Source: Pachyseris speciosa
Taxonomy: Eukaryota > Cnidaria > Anthozoa > Scleractinia > Pachyseridae
Direction of reading: 5' to 3'
Length of the DNA stretch: 64,000 bases
Assembly (NCBI GenBank): GCA_016490735.1
Contig: JAEMWC010000052.1
Location: 582,501-646,500, forward strand
In this document: one piece after another, positions 32,816 to 45,112 of the stretch
How the letters are laid out: the number at the start of each line of letters is the position of its first letter
Position numbering within the stretch: the first letter of the stretch is position 1
Program-made: the position numbers and the translations under genes
Notes under the pieces: generated by a model
What the model saw: the letters and a program-made list of their open reading frames with translations, nothing else
What the model was told of the DNA's origin: nothing
Databases searched by the model: none

Positions 32816-33092
32816 CTATTAGCTAGATGCAGTAAAATAAAGCGATATAGAGTAACTGACCGATAATCTAAGAATAAAACCACAACTCCACTTTCGCCAA
32901 ACTTTTCCAATAAGAAGTTCTTAATGCGACATTTAAGTTGACGTCCTCGCTTGCATTCCAAATCAGTAGAAGAAAAACGCTTTTGTTTAGAGCTGTCGTT
33001 CATAGATACTTTTATTACTTGCACTTTGTACAATTGGCCTGACGCAATAAGTGAAAGAACAAAAACCAATGAAAACACAGCCAAGAAGGCAT
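32816..33092 (-). CDS. Signal-peptide exon of an unrecognised secreted protein
   Basis: On the minus strand a frame open from a possible AAAG acceptor (33093-33094) to a GTAATTG donor (AATAG|GTAATT at 32815) encodes about 91 residues. It begins FLAVFSLVFVLSLIASGQ, a clear hydrophobic signal segment with a plausible cleavage after ASG. It continues through YKVQVIKV, LECKRGRQLKC and ESGVVVLFLDYRSVTLYRF. No in-frame ATG precedes the hydrophobic core, so the initiator may lie in an upstream exon or the start has been lost. Weakly similar copies occur at 38985-39253 (plus) and at 54660-58625 (minus), sharing GVV..F.DYR and the SGQ start. The SGQ-hydrophobic start recalls the N-terminus of Notch ligands, but I could not show that. 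No downstream exon was identified. Confidence 0.45.
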
Positions 33093-33165
33093 CTTTAAAT
33101 TATCCCTGCATGGCTGGACAAGGTTTCTTGTCATACGGCGCTAAGGCCGAGGACTGGGCTGGGCG

Positions 33166-33197
33166 GGGGAGGAAGGGGGGTGGGGGTGGAGAGTCTA
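33166..33197 (+). repeat. G-rich tract
   Basis: GGGGGAGG, GGGGGG, TGGGGGTGG in succession on the plus strand give at least four G runs and could fold into a quadruplex. It lies just upstream of the signal-peptide exon at 32816-33092. Confidence 0.6.
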
Positions 33198-33399
33198 CCG
33201 AGTCCTTTATAGGGGTATAGTGACGTCACATGTGTACGGTATGTTTTCCAAGCTCTTCCGAAGACAGCCATCTTTGATTTCTTGAATTCCCAAAACTGAA
33301 AAAACAAAAACGGACAAAGTAACATGCAAAATTGAACTGACTCATGCTCAATCAATCGAAAAAGCTAATTAAAAATGAATAAAGATATTACGAGGTGAT

Positions 33400-35460
33400 T
33401 TCCAAACCACTGAAATGGCGAGTTTATTTCAAACTGAAGCAGCTGGAATTAAGCCACGTCGCTCTTTCAATTTACAGCTGATACCTCAACGTTTAGAATT
33501 ATGCAAAACCATTTCAACTGGTCATTTGTTTTGTGTTCAGTGCCATCACTGTATTCCTGCCACTAAGTTAGTCAGACCTTCAGCCTTTCAAGGTGGAACA
33601 AAATCCAGTATTCTTGGTGACTGAAACACTGTTATTCTGTTAGAAAAAACCCCTTTCCACTTTTCAAGTGGCTTGTTATCAGTTTAGCTCAAAACATTTT
33701 TATTTCTCTGCGATCGGTTAAATAATCTTTTCCACAATGGAATTTTTCACGATATTGGTTATTCTTAGTTGAAACGTCATTTCCAAAAATATTCAGTGAC
33801 CGCTTTACACTTAATAAAAATAAAACTCAATCTTTGCTGTCAAGAAATTAAAAGTTTTAAAATTTGATCTAAGCTTGCAACGTTTTCTGACGTTCACGTT
33901 AGAACCATCACTTTTGTTTTTTTTTTTTGCTTTGCCACTCGGCTTCTGAGCGAGTTTATTACCAGCTGAAATTTTCCTCGTTTAAAACTACCTAAACGTG
34001 TATTTTCTCTTCGGTATGGTTATGGTTAAGCAGCTAGATCAGTAAAGAAGGTTGGAAAACACCAGCTCGCCGACATTCTGGTATGAATTGAAGGCAAGTT
34101 ATTCCGTTGTAGCCGAATACCTTTCAGGACTCCACGTGTTAGATATTGGACGAACGAAACCAAAAAGATTTGACTGAACAGATTTCTTACCCGTTGAAAA
34201 GCCTTTCCACATCAGAACGGCCTAGAGTAGGTTCCGCACCGAAAGCAGTTAACAGCTTTCCGAAGCTTTGCGCGTTTGTATTACTGACTCGGTAAACACA
34301 CATGAAATACTTCATATCTCGATCAGCTTATTGTTCTTTCTGCCGAGAGCAAATACTAAGTGCAATATAAAATTTGTTACCTGTAAATCTCTCATTATAA
34401 TGACTTTGAAATAAATAATACCTAGAAAGCAAACACAAAATAGTTTAGGGTTAAGTTGAGCTTAATACGTAGGCAGCAGTGATGAGCTTGATCTTGACCT
34501 ATCGACGCACAAAGTTCGATTTCCTTTTATTTTGTGCAAGAATAATTTTACTTTACTACACTGATGTAATGCAGGTTAACAGTAGTTTAATTCATGCTTA
34601 ATCTGTGCTCATAGTCAGAAACTATAGCTTAAAACTTATTAATGTGAAATAGAGCGTTAGCAAATATATAAATAAACGTGATCAAACGTTGATCAAACGT
34701 CCTTTTTTTACAAGGAATGTCAAATCCTATTTTTTAATCTCTTTAAATTTTCCGCTAAGAGAATTAAATAACCACTACTGAACTGACTGTATGTGAAAAG
34801 TAAGGACCAGTTAGCAATTATAACTTGTAATCTCTGGTTGTAAGAGGAAGGTTCTTTTCAAAGTCTAACACTAAGTATCGACCCTATGGGGCTGAGTGAC
34901 CAATATACATGGACAGGCCACGACTATTAATACAAATTTTCTCATTTAATTTAATGCTCCGTCGAATGATTATCTGCCCATACAACTTAATTAATGCATT
35001 TTCTTTGTTGTGATATCATTGGTATTTTTAGTTTATTTTTGGTAGTATTGTTTGAATAACAGAATTTTCTGAGGTGTGGCTGTGAAGTGTTTGTCGTGTT
35101 TCCACTTAATAGTAACGATGTTTTCTTTCTATAGACCATCAGTCTCTGAACCTTACTGGATTTTTTTCACTGAGGGTCTTGAATTCAAAGACTTACCCGT
35201 ATCAACAATTCATTTTTCGTGAGTGAATACAAATAAAGCAACATCAAGGTTTTCGAGCAAAATTATTCTTGTAAAAGGCTTATATAAGGATAAAGGTTGA
35301 GCAGCTGATTCATTAAAAACGCAAGATAAGATGAAACAAATATGAACTAAGCGCAATCGTAAATGCTTGTCATTTCTGATACATTACAGCATTCGGGCCT
35401 CTTAATTTCCTTCTTTGTTATGAGTGTATACAAGATAAACCAATAAAATGACCGGCTCTT
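33400..35460. other. No gene recognised
   Basis: Two kilobases of AT-rich DNA without a supported exon or repeat structure. The short frame at 33415-33624 has no features that argue for a protein. Confidence 0.35.
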
Positions 35461-35464
35461 AGTT

Positions 35465-35600
35465 GGCTTGTTAGCTCAGTTGGTAGAGCACTGCACCTGT
35501 ATCGCAGACTGAGGTAGTGGGTTGGACTCCGATCCCGTACAAGCCTGATTTTTTTCAGGCTTTATTTTTTAGCTGCGACGATCACCCTCGTCTTCATAAA
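35465..35600 (+). mobile_element. tRNA-derived SINE, tRNA-Thr(TGT)-like head
   Basis: 35465-35545 has a perfect 7-bp acceptor stem (GGCTTGT / ACAAGCC), an A box TAGCTCAGTTGGTAGAGCA, and an anticodon arm CTGCA...CGCAG with loop CCTGTAT (TGT). The T arm is degenerate (GGTTGGACTCC). It is followed by GATTTTTTTCAGGCTT and a tail similar to other SINE copies. It is more likely a SINE than a functional tRNA. Confidence 0.7.
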
Positions 35601-37300
35601 CTTCTTCGGTTCATAAATCAAAACTTTGACATGTTTTACTTTTTTTGAGTTTGATTAGTGCTTTAGCATATGAAAGAATAAATACCACGCAACTTTAATT
35701 ATTCCTTTGGGTAAAGAAAACTGTATTACATTGTCATGCAGCAGAGGGAAATAACGTAATGTTGCATAAGCCATGGAGCAATAATGGGTGCTGGTAAACT
35801 ATGAGTCCTTCAAGAGCACCTCCAAAGATAGCAAAGGAAGAATACACTCAAGTGTTTATCAAAAGGAACTTCAATAAAAAGAAAACCGAAAAAGAAAATT
35901 AAAGAAAAACAAATACAGGCGAAACGCTGTCTTGGCTCGATAAACTGACACTATTCATCAACTTATGCTTAGTCATACTTAAGGACTGAAATCGAACAAG
36001 CTTACAAAACAAATTTTTATTTTGGTTTTGGACGTGACACGGCAAAATTGTATTTATAGATGAACGCTCACAAACAATACAAATGCCCCCAAGCAAAAAG
36101 AGATTGATACATATAATAGATACAATCATGAATGAAATTATGCTCTCTATTAAGTTATAATAGGGCATTTGCAGCAACCAAACAAGCCACTAAAAACAAC
36201 AGTATTATTTCAAAATGACGTCAAATCTCTCCAGAAATTTTTTGTAAAATTATTCTTGATATTGCCAATAAGACATTCATGTTCTTGGGAGTGAAAATTC
36301 TCAACAAAACTATCTTTTGAGATAATAAATCCACTCAAACCGTTTTCAGTGTAAACCTTGTCTATCCCTTCCAGTATCTCAACTGTCTCTCACCAGTCAA
36401 ACTGTTGCCTATCAACAACAGACGGCAGGGGCTAGTAGTTACGGACGAATGAGGGAGCCACAATTTAATTTTGTGTTCATAAAAATGATTAATGTTTTTT
36501 TTTTGCGGCCATGTTCCTTTGCATTGTATCCGTTATTTGTGTGAGGGCCCGTCAACAATACCTGAACTGAATATTAACAGGAATTGTTTAAAGAGGTAAT
36601 TACTATAATCTATAGTGAGCAAGGCACCCTTATAACTCCACTATAACCGGGCAGTTTTTGAAAAGGGATAAGAGGAAAGTTATTTATTCCAAATTCCTAC
36701 CTACTAATTGGCAGTAGATAGACTTCGATGAGCCTTGTAGCTGGGTGCACTCAAATTAAATCGGCTGTTCTGCATATACATGCCCCTGCAAGTTTAGGCA
36801 TATTCTTTTCAATCAGTATTCGCTACAAAAGTTTAGCTTTTCGAAACTTAACTGAAAACAAGATTTAGCTGTATTTTCCAAGCAATCGACGACAGGTCCA
36901 AGTTAGTTATTTCAGAGCTTTACTTGCTTTGCATCTACTGAGAAAACAAAAAAAACTTTTAGGGCCAGTCATTTAACTTATTTAACTTATTTCTAACTTA
37001 GGCCGCGGCTTAAGATAATCAGTGGGCTTCCAAATCTGTTTACATATTAGTAGATAAATAGTTAAGTAGATAATAAATAGTTTTCTTTACTGGATGCAAG
37101 CCTCCTTGTTACCATCAGCGCCAGCAGGAGCGGCTCCTGGCGGCAGACAATGTTTAAAATATAATATGACATGCTGGCAAAACTGAAAATGGCTTAGAAC
37201 ACGGTTTTGTTCTCGTCTAAACTATGTTTTAATAATCAACTCTTAATTTTTCCAAGAATGTTAACGTTTGGCACATGAGTTTAATGGCGCGATGTAAACA
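35601..37300. other. No gene recognised
   Basis: AT-rich DNA; the open frame at 35899-36177 on the minus strand lacks conserved features. Confidence 0.35.
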
Positions 37301-37306
37301 GTTGCT

Positions 37307-37704
37307 ATAGAGTACTAAAGTGATGACGTCATAAAAACTAAATTTGTGAAATTATGGGATTTGTTCGGATATTCAGAAATAACATGATCAAAAAGACCTA
37401 CTTGCCAAAAATCAGCATTTTCTTACAGTTTGAGAGCGAGATATTAGCACCGTTATGCTCTGCTGACTCCATACAAATCCTTCTAAATTTGACTCAGTTC
37501 CTAACGTTAGGAACCGAGTCAAATTTAGAAGGATTTGTATGGAGTCAGCAAAGCATAACGGTGCTAATATCTCATAGCCAATTTGCCTTTAAATGCTGAT
37601 TTTTGGCAAGTTAGCATCTTTCATCTTGCTCTTTCTGAAAATCTCAACAAATCCCATAATTTCAAAACTTCTAATATTTGTGACGTCACACTTTAGTACT
37701 CTAT
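37307..37704. mobile_element. Near-perfect 400-bp palindromic element
   Basis: ATAGAGTACTAAAG at the left is inverted at the right (CTTTAGTACTCTAT). The arms continue almost without interruption to a centre at about 37503 (GGTTCCTAACGTTAGGAACC). Both arms carry TGACGTCA near the ends. The frame at 37354-37599 simply runs through the palindrome. Confidence 0.85.
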
Positions 37705-38984
37705 TAACTTATTTTATAACAAAATATTGCTGATCACGAAATAGCTTCCAGCTACATGACATCGTGACAACAGCGATACTCTTGCATGGCAAAATCCTGC
37801 TGTCGCAGAAATTAAATAAGCAAGTGTAATTAAAGTTATGACATTGAATCTTGAACCGTGTCAGTCAAGGTAACAAAATGGTTTGCAGTTCTGCAAATTG
37901 TCACTGCTTTAAAATATCTTCCTTAGCTTGAATTGATTTTATATTTTTCAGAATTTATTATCCTATCGAATGATTCCGTGGTAGCTCAAACAATTTAATA
38001 CACTTTCTTAGTTGGTCCTGTTTTTGAACATTTTTTGTAGTGAAGACACTGTTAAGATTTCGCTCACAGTTTGTGTCAGCAGATAAATTAAAATGTGATT
38101 GCAGATTTTGTAGTAAATAGAAAAGAGAGACCAGAGTACATATGATTCTTCCAGATTTTACATTTTTCAGTAACAATTCTACGTTTCTTACCAAATGTAG
38201 CATTTCACTTTTTTAACACTGTCCTCTATAGCCAACTCAGTTCAAACAACAATTCCATTTCATGGATAACCCTCAGTCAAACTATCTTTTCCCCCAAGAG
38301 CATTTCTGCTGTTTAGCTTTAAAGAACAAACAATGTTTGACACTGTTATACCGCAGCGTCACTTGAAAATGACTCCAAACGCGATTTGTCTTGATCTCAC
38401 TCACGATTTGCGTTATGAAGATATCTCATTACCAAAGAACTGTAAAAAGCATCTTTAAAAACCGAGGCATGAGGCATTTGATCGAAGAGGGATGAGGGAA
38501 TAGACGCCAAACAAATGGGGCAAAACGTTTTCCAAACAGTTATGATAAAAAAACTTTACTTATCTCTGTTCCTAGTGAACATGACAGTTGAAAATAGCAA
38601 CTTTTAGGGTGAAAGTTCTCAGTGTCAGTGTCAGTGTTAAGTTCAAGGGACGTTACTATCACCGATTATTTTAATATGACGTCAATTAAATATTTTTACT
38701 GTTTTATGTTGTAAAGCCAAAAATTTAAATGTTTATGATATCGAGCAGTCAGCACACCCTTCAAAATGGGAACCACACACAATAAAAACACAATTATCAA
38801 ACACGAAATTGGTAGTCAACGTTTATTATATCTATATCATTTTTCCCGAATGTTTTGTTGCCCCATCATCTACGGAATGCTAGTATCGCTCAATAAACGC
38901 GAAAATTTCAATTGCTAATTTTTATAACTGCCCAGAAAGAAGGTTCTTGTCATTGCAAACGTTTCAATGACACTTAGGTATCGG
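37705..38984. other. No gene recognised
   Basis: No supported exon or repeat structure. Confidence 0.3.
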
Positions 38985-39253
38985 TTCAGGGCAATTTGAA
39001 CTTCAAGTTGAACAGGAGCAAACTCGTTGTTGATGAACAAACAAAAGTGGGAACGATGTATATGAAACAAAAGTGGATTGAGAAAAAAGCTGTCAAATTA
39101 TTTGATTACAAAGCACATCTATTCTTACAAGACACGCGAAAGTTCTTTAATTGTGTTGATCGGGCATTTTCAATATTGCCTTATGATTCATTCTCAAAAC
39201 AGTTTCCCAGAAAAGGAGGAGTCGTTGCGTCGTTCTTTGATTACCACGGATAA
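38985..39253 (+). pseudogene. Degenerate plus-strand copy of the signal-exon family
   Basis: From 38985 the text SGQFELQV resembles SGQLYKVQV of the exon at 32816-33092. After a frame change, KLFDYKAHLF and KGGVVASFFDYHG resemble the minus-strand remnants at 54.6-58.6 kb (KLFDQNN, GGVVAGLFDYRE). The spacing is longer than in the 33-kb exon, and more than one frame is needed, so I call it decayed. Homology rests on short motifs. Confidence 0.35.
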
Positions 39254-39299
39254 ACTTCTCTTAATCAGTTTACGTTTCGCACATGAAACTCTTTGAAAG

Positions 39300-40080
39300 A
39301 ACATAGCATTGTATAACTGGAAGCGAAAAGGGGTGCTGTAATAGGATGTTTCTTTCCGCCGATTAATAGAATGCTCTGTGGTCTTTAATCGTGCACAAAA
39401 ACTAAATCAAACTGCACAGTCACAGTCGGACTGCATACCTGACTGAACTGCTTGATTTGATTTTTTTTTCGCGCTCTGCTAGCCTTAAAAACATACTGAA
39501 CCAAAAATATCTCTAGATAAAAAGACCACATCTGTCATAGGAGTAGTAGTTCAATATTGACAGATTAGTGAAGGGATAGTGGCTTTAAAAAGAAAATGAA
39601 CGAAGGCATTATCACGATAAAATAATTCTTTCTTCATTGTTTTATATAATCGATCGATATTTGAGTGTATCACTTTTATACGGCCGTATTGCCATATTAG
39701 TTTTCCTTTTTCTTTGTGGGTTATTTTTATTTGTCATGTTTTGGCATTCAGTTTTGTGTCGTTATAAAGTTGGCCTGGAAAAAACAAAATAAACTGAATA
39801 TGGATGAAACGGTTCTGAATTCAGAAAACATAAATTGAACAAATGCAAAAGGTAAGTGGCTATGTCAACGATCAAAAACATGGGTGTTGACACTTACACG
39901 TAATGTTTTGAGTTTAGAAGCTGACATTACATGTCAGAGTCTGCTTACCGATGACAAAATTGTCTCTATTAAGAAGCAAAAGAGAACGAAATAAACTTAA
40001 TTCTTAGAATATGGCGCATATAGTCATGTAATGGGAAAGAGTTTGAACTTTGAACATTTGAACTTTCTGCACGTGAGCTA
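39300..40080. other. No gene recognised
   Basis: AT-rich, no supported exon. Confidence 0.3.
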
Positions 40081-40240
40081 AGGATTTTTATTATAGCTCT
40101 CACTTAGTACGCGCGCTGTGATTGGTCAATTTTGCGGGCCGTATTCTACAGTACGGCCCGCTTGACTTCAACTAGTTTCTTTCCCGCGCGCCGAATTAAC
40201 CTCAGAGATATAATAAATATCTTACTTACCTCGTTTTCTC

Positions 40241-40491
40241 GGTCCGTACTGTAAGTTACGGATCCTCGTTTTTCCCATTAATTTATGGCCCGCGCGCTTC
40301 GCGCTTGGGCCATAAATCAACGGGAAAAAACTCGGTCCGTAACTTACAGTACGGACCTCGATCTCGGTTAGTAAGAGGTATGTAAGAATGTAAGTTACGG
40401 ATCCTCGTTTTTCCCATTAATTTATGGCCCGCGCGCTTCGCGCTTGGGCCATAAATCAACGGGAAAAAACTCGGTCTGTAACTTACAGTAC
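40241..40491. mobile_element. Tandem pair of palindromes (foldback MITE)
   Basis: A palindrome around GGCCCGCGCGCTTCGCGCTTGGGCC with arms GTAAGTTACGG / CCGTAACTTAC occupies 40241-40357. It is repeated about 139 bp further on at 40389-40491 with few changes. A third, shorter palindrome (GCGGGCCGTATTC / AGTACGGCCCGC) precedes them at 40133-40162 and may mark the outer end of the same element. Confidence 0.8.
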
Positions 40492-40579
40492 GGACCTCGA
40501 ACTCGGTTAGTAAGAGGTATATAAGAATGCCACATGTTTTATCAAGCAAATCGAAAACGTAATACATGTAGGTGAACGA

Positions 40580-41690
40580 CATGTTCGATTATTTGAAAAA
40601 AAAATATGTTGCCTTGATGACCTGTATCATCGATTCAACACATAGTCTGTTTGTTATTTAATTTCTAGGTTCAAATGATTCATTAGTAACTAAAATCCTT
40701 TATTTAAACACGATCAGTAGTTAAAGCAAAATACATGCTTGAGGGGTCGTGTATTATCTATGAAAATTACAGACTTAACCAGATTTTGATAGTTATAAGC
40801 AAAGAATTAATGAAATCATTATCATTGATTCTGTAAAAGAATCGGAATGACTGACAAATCTTTTTATTTCAGACTGTTTTCTCCAAACGAAATGAACACC
40901 CACGTTAAGTCAAACATGTGAAAATACATATATATCAAAACAACGTCAACAACTTAGAACAAAACTATTAGACTTTGCTTCAGTGTACTTTTTTTCTGTC
41001 TTACAACTTCAGCAAAGAGGCTAACTGTGATCAACTCCACGAGCACATGTAGAAGTTCGTCTTAATCTGGCCGAGTCAGAATTTGCTGATTCATTTGTTG
41101 CACGCATCATGGCATGATAAATGAACCCATCATAGTCAAATTAGTATGTCAGATATGAATTGGCGAACATAAAATTCCTTACCAGGTATCTGATTTACGG
41201 TTGACATTTCCTCTAAGCCACGTGTGCAAAATTAAACGGTCGTACTATTATGCAAGCAAAACTTTCTGATATAGAATAGAACAAATTCTTAGATTTTAAT
41301 TTTCCCTTCACGAAAATAAAGTTTAGTTTGAGATTGCTTTGTTTGTTCTTAATAATCTACATTCAACATTTCTTCATACGTCCAACTATCGATAAACGAT
41401 TATTGCTCAAATGTTCCGGGACGAAGCATTCTTCTCGCGTCTTCATCCCACGGCATCATCACAAACGGACTTCATACTTCTGTACAGACCATTCTGCTTA
41501 AAGGCTAAGAAAAAGGATAATTATTTGATTTTAAAGCTTGTGAGTGTTCTATGTTTTTTATGCAACTAACCTTCATGTCACGATTTCGTAGAGCAACGGT
41601 CCTCAAACAATTCGTTTTGTTCTTAACTGCAAATTCAAATAAGGAAAACAGCGATGACTTTATTCCCTTCCGCATAGTTTAACTTTGAAA
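40580..41690. other. No gene recognised
   Basis: No supported exon; the array of duplicated units begins to the right. Confidence 0.3.
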
Positions 41691-41796
41691 TGCCCGCGGT
41701 TTCTCAAATCAGTGATGAATTTTTCAGAAAAACGAATAGGCCCAAACCAAGCCCTTCGTAGGGAAATAAACTGTCACAAAACAAGCTTCTCCACGG

Positions 41797-42420
41797 TGAA
41801 TGATCCAGAAATCAATGTTACCAAATCAGTTGCTGTATATTGTATTTGACACCACGTTTCTACCGAATACATATTGTTCCGAGATGAAAAATCTATCAGC
41901 AAGATAACTCTACCTTCTGATAATTAAAAAAATAAGAGATCGCACAAACAAAGTAAACAATGTATTTCAAATTATTTTCTCTTGAACCGTTCACTTAACT
42001 GCACACTTTAAGCTAGCTTAATTTACATTTGCTATTTTGACTTATTATATATCACTTGTACATAGTGTCTGTTTGTGTCATTAGACTTTTTAATATAATT
42101 GTACCTTTATTCTGAAAAGCCCGGCTTTTGGGACGAATAAAGTATGCATGTATGTAATTAAGATATTCAATAAATTTGACTTGTAGCCTAGTCATGCTTT
42201 CCACGTAGTGGTACTTTATTACTTTGCAAACTCAATCATTGATAACCCAAGAAAAGGCATTTTACAACACCGTACTCTCCTGTAATTGATTGTAAGATAT
42301 CAGTGTTATAACATATTTCTGACGATTTTTCATTCACTAGCGTGTAATACTTCTATCCATGAAGATTTCCTTTCCCTCGATGGGTCAAAGAGCAGTGCTA
42401 GTGATATTTATTTTAATTTT
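41797..42420. repeat. Duplicated block (partner 48475-48890)
   Basis: AAGCTTCTCCACGGTGAAT, AGATGAAAAATCTATCAGCA, CTTCTGATAA and CCTAGTCATGCTTTCCAC occur in the same order at 48475-48890. The blocks are about 6.7 kb apart, with indels. At 41690-41780 a diverged match to exon block a of the following unit may be present. Confidence 0.7.
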
Positions 42421-42696
42421 TTATGAAACTGAAGACCATCTATTCTCATTAGTTCCAATTTAATAGCGTTCAGTTCATCCGCAATTAGTATGTTTCAGAC
42501 TTTTCAGCAAAATAGACGCGCTTGAACACTTGAAAAAAGGATAATTATATGACATTAAAGCTTAGGTCAATATCCTCTGTTTGTTCAACGTACTTAGGGC
42601 TACTTATGACACTTATCTTTTCTGATGTGACATAGCAACAATGTTTCCAAACCAATTACCCTTTCCGCGTACCTGACTACTAAATATCTGTTGTAG

Positions 42697-43685
42697 TTTC
42701 TCGAAACAATGATACATTTTTTTGCGAAATTTATCGGACAGTTTGGAGACAAAGCCTTATTCATGGTGATACAAGGTTACTCCGAAACCTTTGAACGATC
42801 CGACACGTTACTCTGCCAAAAGTCTTTCCAGTAACATATCTTAGTTCGTGTAGTTAACTTATTATTCATGCGATGTTAATTTGGCTATTTTTGTATTCAG
42901 TAGCCTCTATACTTATGCACATGAATAGCCCTGTTAAATTTTTGCTTTCTCATTCATGCTAACTTGCGCTAATGCTTCAGTTTTTCTTTAATGTTTAGTC
43001 ATTCTTTATAGTTAATTAAACTCAAATTGAATAGGTGAACTTACCCTTGGCAAGGAAGTGCTAAACATCCATGCTTCCTTTTCACTGTTCCTTTAGAGCA
43101 AACTCCGCAGTTTCATAATTTCATAAACTGTTATCTAAGGCAATGAATGGCATAAACCTTTTAAATGTTAATCATATATACAATTCCGATCTAAGTTGAG
43201 GAGATCATCGAGCATCGTAAATTTCCAGACAAACCATTTATATATTCAACAGACACCCGAATATCACAAAGTTAAAATGACATCAATTCTAGCTTCCTTA
43301 GAAACGTTTCGAAGAACTTAGTCAGCTATTGCCACCTTATATTGGTTTCGTGTTAAGCACAGAAAGTAAGGATGCTACAGCTAATGTGTTTATAATAGTA
43401 ATGATGATATTGATATTGACCCGATATTGACGGATAGGCGTTTTCGCTCGCTAACTAATGAGACGCAATTGAAGTGTCATTTCAGTTATTTCATTTACAT
43501 CATGCTCATAAAAAGCAGCTTATGTTTCATTTTTTTTTCTTTTATTCTGTAACACCGTTCAACCACCATTTTGGTTTTCTCTGTTCGCATATTTCCTTTG
43601 TGTGCTGTCAACAGCAGAAAATCAGGGCATCTGAAAACAGTGTTCTGTTAATCCTCCACTTCTGTGTCTTCACTCATGAGAAAAG
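42697..43685 (+). pseudogene. Unit X1: decayed three-exon remnant of an unrecognised gene
   Basis: Block a, 42697-42830 after TTGTAG, reads FLETMIHFFAKF, GQFGDKALFMVIQGYSETF, RSDTLLCQK; one base is lost near its end before a CCA|GTAACA donor. Block b starts at 43097 after TTTAG but is full of stops. Block c, 43618-43685, lies between CAACAGCAG and GTATAA, is exactly 68 bp, and reads KIRASENSVLLILHF, FTHEK. Phases are 0-0-0-2. An AATAAA follows at 43891 as in sister units. Block a differs from unit X2 by about five synonymous and three replacement changes (hand count), which suggests former coding constraint. No family recognised. Confidence 0.5.
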
Positions 43686-44043
43686 GTATAAAAAGCACTT
43701 ATTTCTAGTATACTTCAAAGTTGAGAATGAACCACGTGTGAGTTAAATGATTTCATATGAAAACCAACTTTTCCGTGTATCAAATATTTTTCCCATTACT
43801 GTTATTTGAGAATCAGAAAGGGAGAAAATTAGCCCCTTTTTACCTACCTTGAGAGTTTTTGTTTTATTATTGTTGGACTTCAAGAAACTCAATAAACAAG
43901 CAATGTTGAAGCAATTAAGCGTCTTGCTGTATGAACCCTGTACCCAAACTTCTTCTCTTTCAAAAGGTAACGGTATTCAAATACAAGATCATTAAGAATT
44001 TTAAACTAGACCACCCGAGTATGATTTGATCGCAGTAAAGCCA

Positions 44044-44693
44044 TTTGTTATATACCTACACTTTCACTCAACAAAAGGAGTACTGCGATTGGTTGGTTCT
44101 TGGTCACGTGCCCCTGACCAAATTCAAATGTATCCCGACCGGGATACAATTCCGCAATTGTTGCCCGCGCGCCCGGATGCAGCAGCACGTGATTAGTGCA
44201 TGACTAAAAAGTGGCATGATCTTCAGCACGTGCTCACGTCAGCTTGATTGACGAGGCGGACCTGAGAACACTGCCAGTTTTCAGTTTTATAAACCAACGA
44301 TAATACAAACGTTATGTAACCCGAGACTAAAAGAAAACGTTTTTCTCAAGTATCAGCCGAAAAATTCAGCATCTAATAGGAGGAAAAGATTCGGAAAATA
44401 CAAGAAAGGCATGTTCTACTTTTTCAGGTACTTTTAAACGTTTGTAAATTATTCATTCGGCAGGCTTGTGAATAAAGACGTGTTTTTGTAATGCCGTCTT
44501 TGTTTGTTTGTCAGTTTATTTTGCTGTGATTGTTGAAGGGAAAGTGTAGGTATATAACAAAGCACTTAATGTATGATCCCTCGGGAAACTAGTTAGTTTT
44601 GTTTTCCCTCGAGTCCTGATGTTTCCCTCGACTTCGTCTCGAGAAACATCAGGACTCTCGCTAACTGTTTCCCTCGGGACCATACATTAAGTG
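44044..44693. mobile_element. Two adjoining foldback elements, absent from the sister unit
   Basis: TTTGTTATATACCTACACTT at 44044 is inverted at 44540-44561. Directly beside it, CACTTAATGTATGATCCCTC (44563) is inverted as GAGGG-type text ending CATACATTAAGTG at 44693, with CCTCGGGAAAC / GTTTCCCTCGGG arms. In the paralogous unit X3 the flanks are joined (AAAGCCATATATTTCACATG near 51263), so the whole 650 bp is an insertion after the unit duplicated. Confidence 0.8.
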
Positions 44694-45112
44694 TATAATA
44701 TTTCACATGACGTTCTGAACAAATGAGCTGACTGGTGGCTTTGTTGATCCAATGTTATTGTTCAAATTATCGAGACGTCTCCTTGAATTGTTTTTCAGCA
44801 GAAAATTAATTGATATTTTTATCTCTTCGATGCGTCAAAGTGCAGTGCTAGTGATATTTATTTTAATTTTTTTATGAAACTGAAGACCATCTATTCTCAT
44901 TAGTTCCAATTTAATAGCGTTCATCCGCAATTAGTATGTTTGAGACTTTTCAACAAAATAGACGCGCTTGAACACTTAAAAAAAGGATAATTATATGATA
45001 TCTCCAACGAACTTAGGGCTACTTATGGTACATATCTTTTCTGATGTGACATAGCAACAATGTTTCCAAACCAATTACCCTTTCCGCGTACCTGACAACG
45101 AAATATCTGTAG

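Noticed and set aside
35465..35545. Functional tRNA-Thr gene
   Set aside because: The acceptor stem is good, but the T arm lacks the GGTTCRANYCC consensus and a SINE-type tail follows. I keep it as a tRNA-derived SINE.
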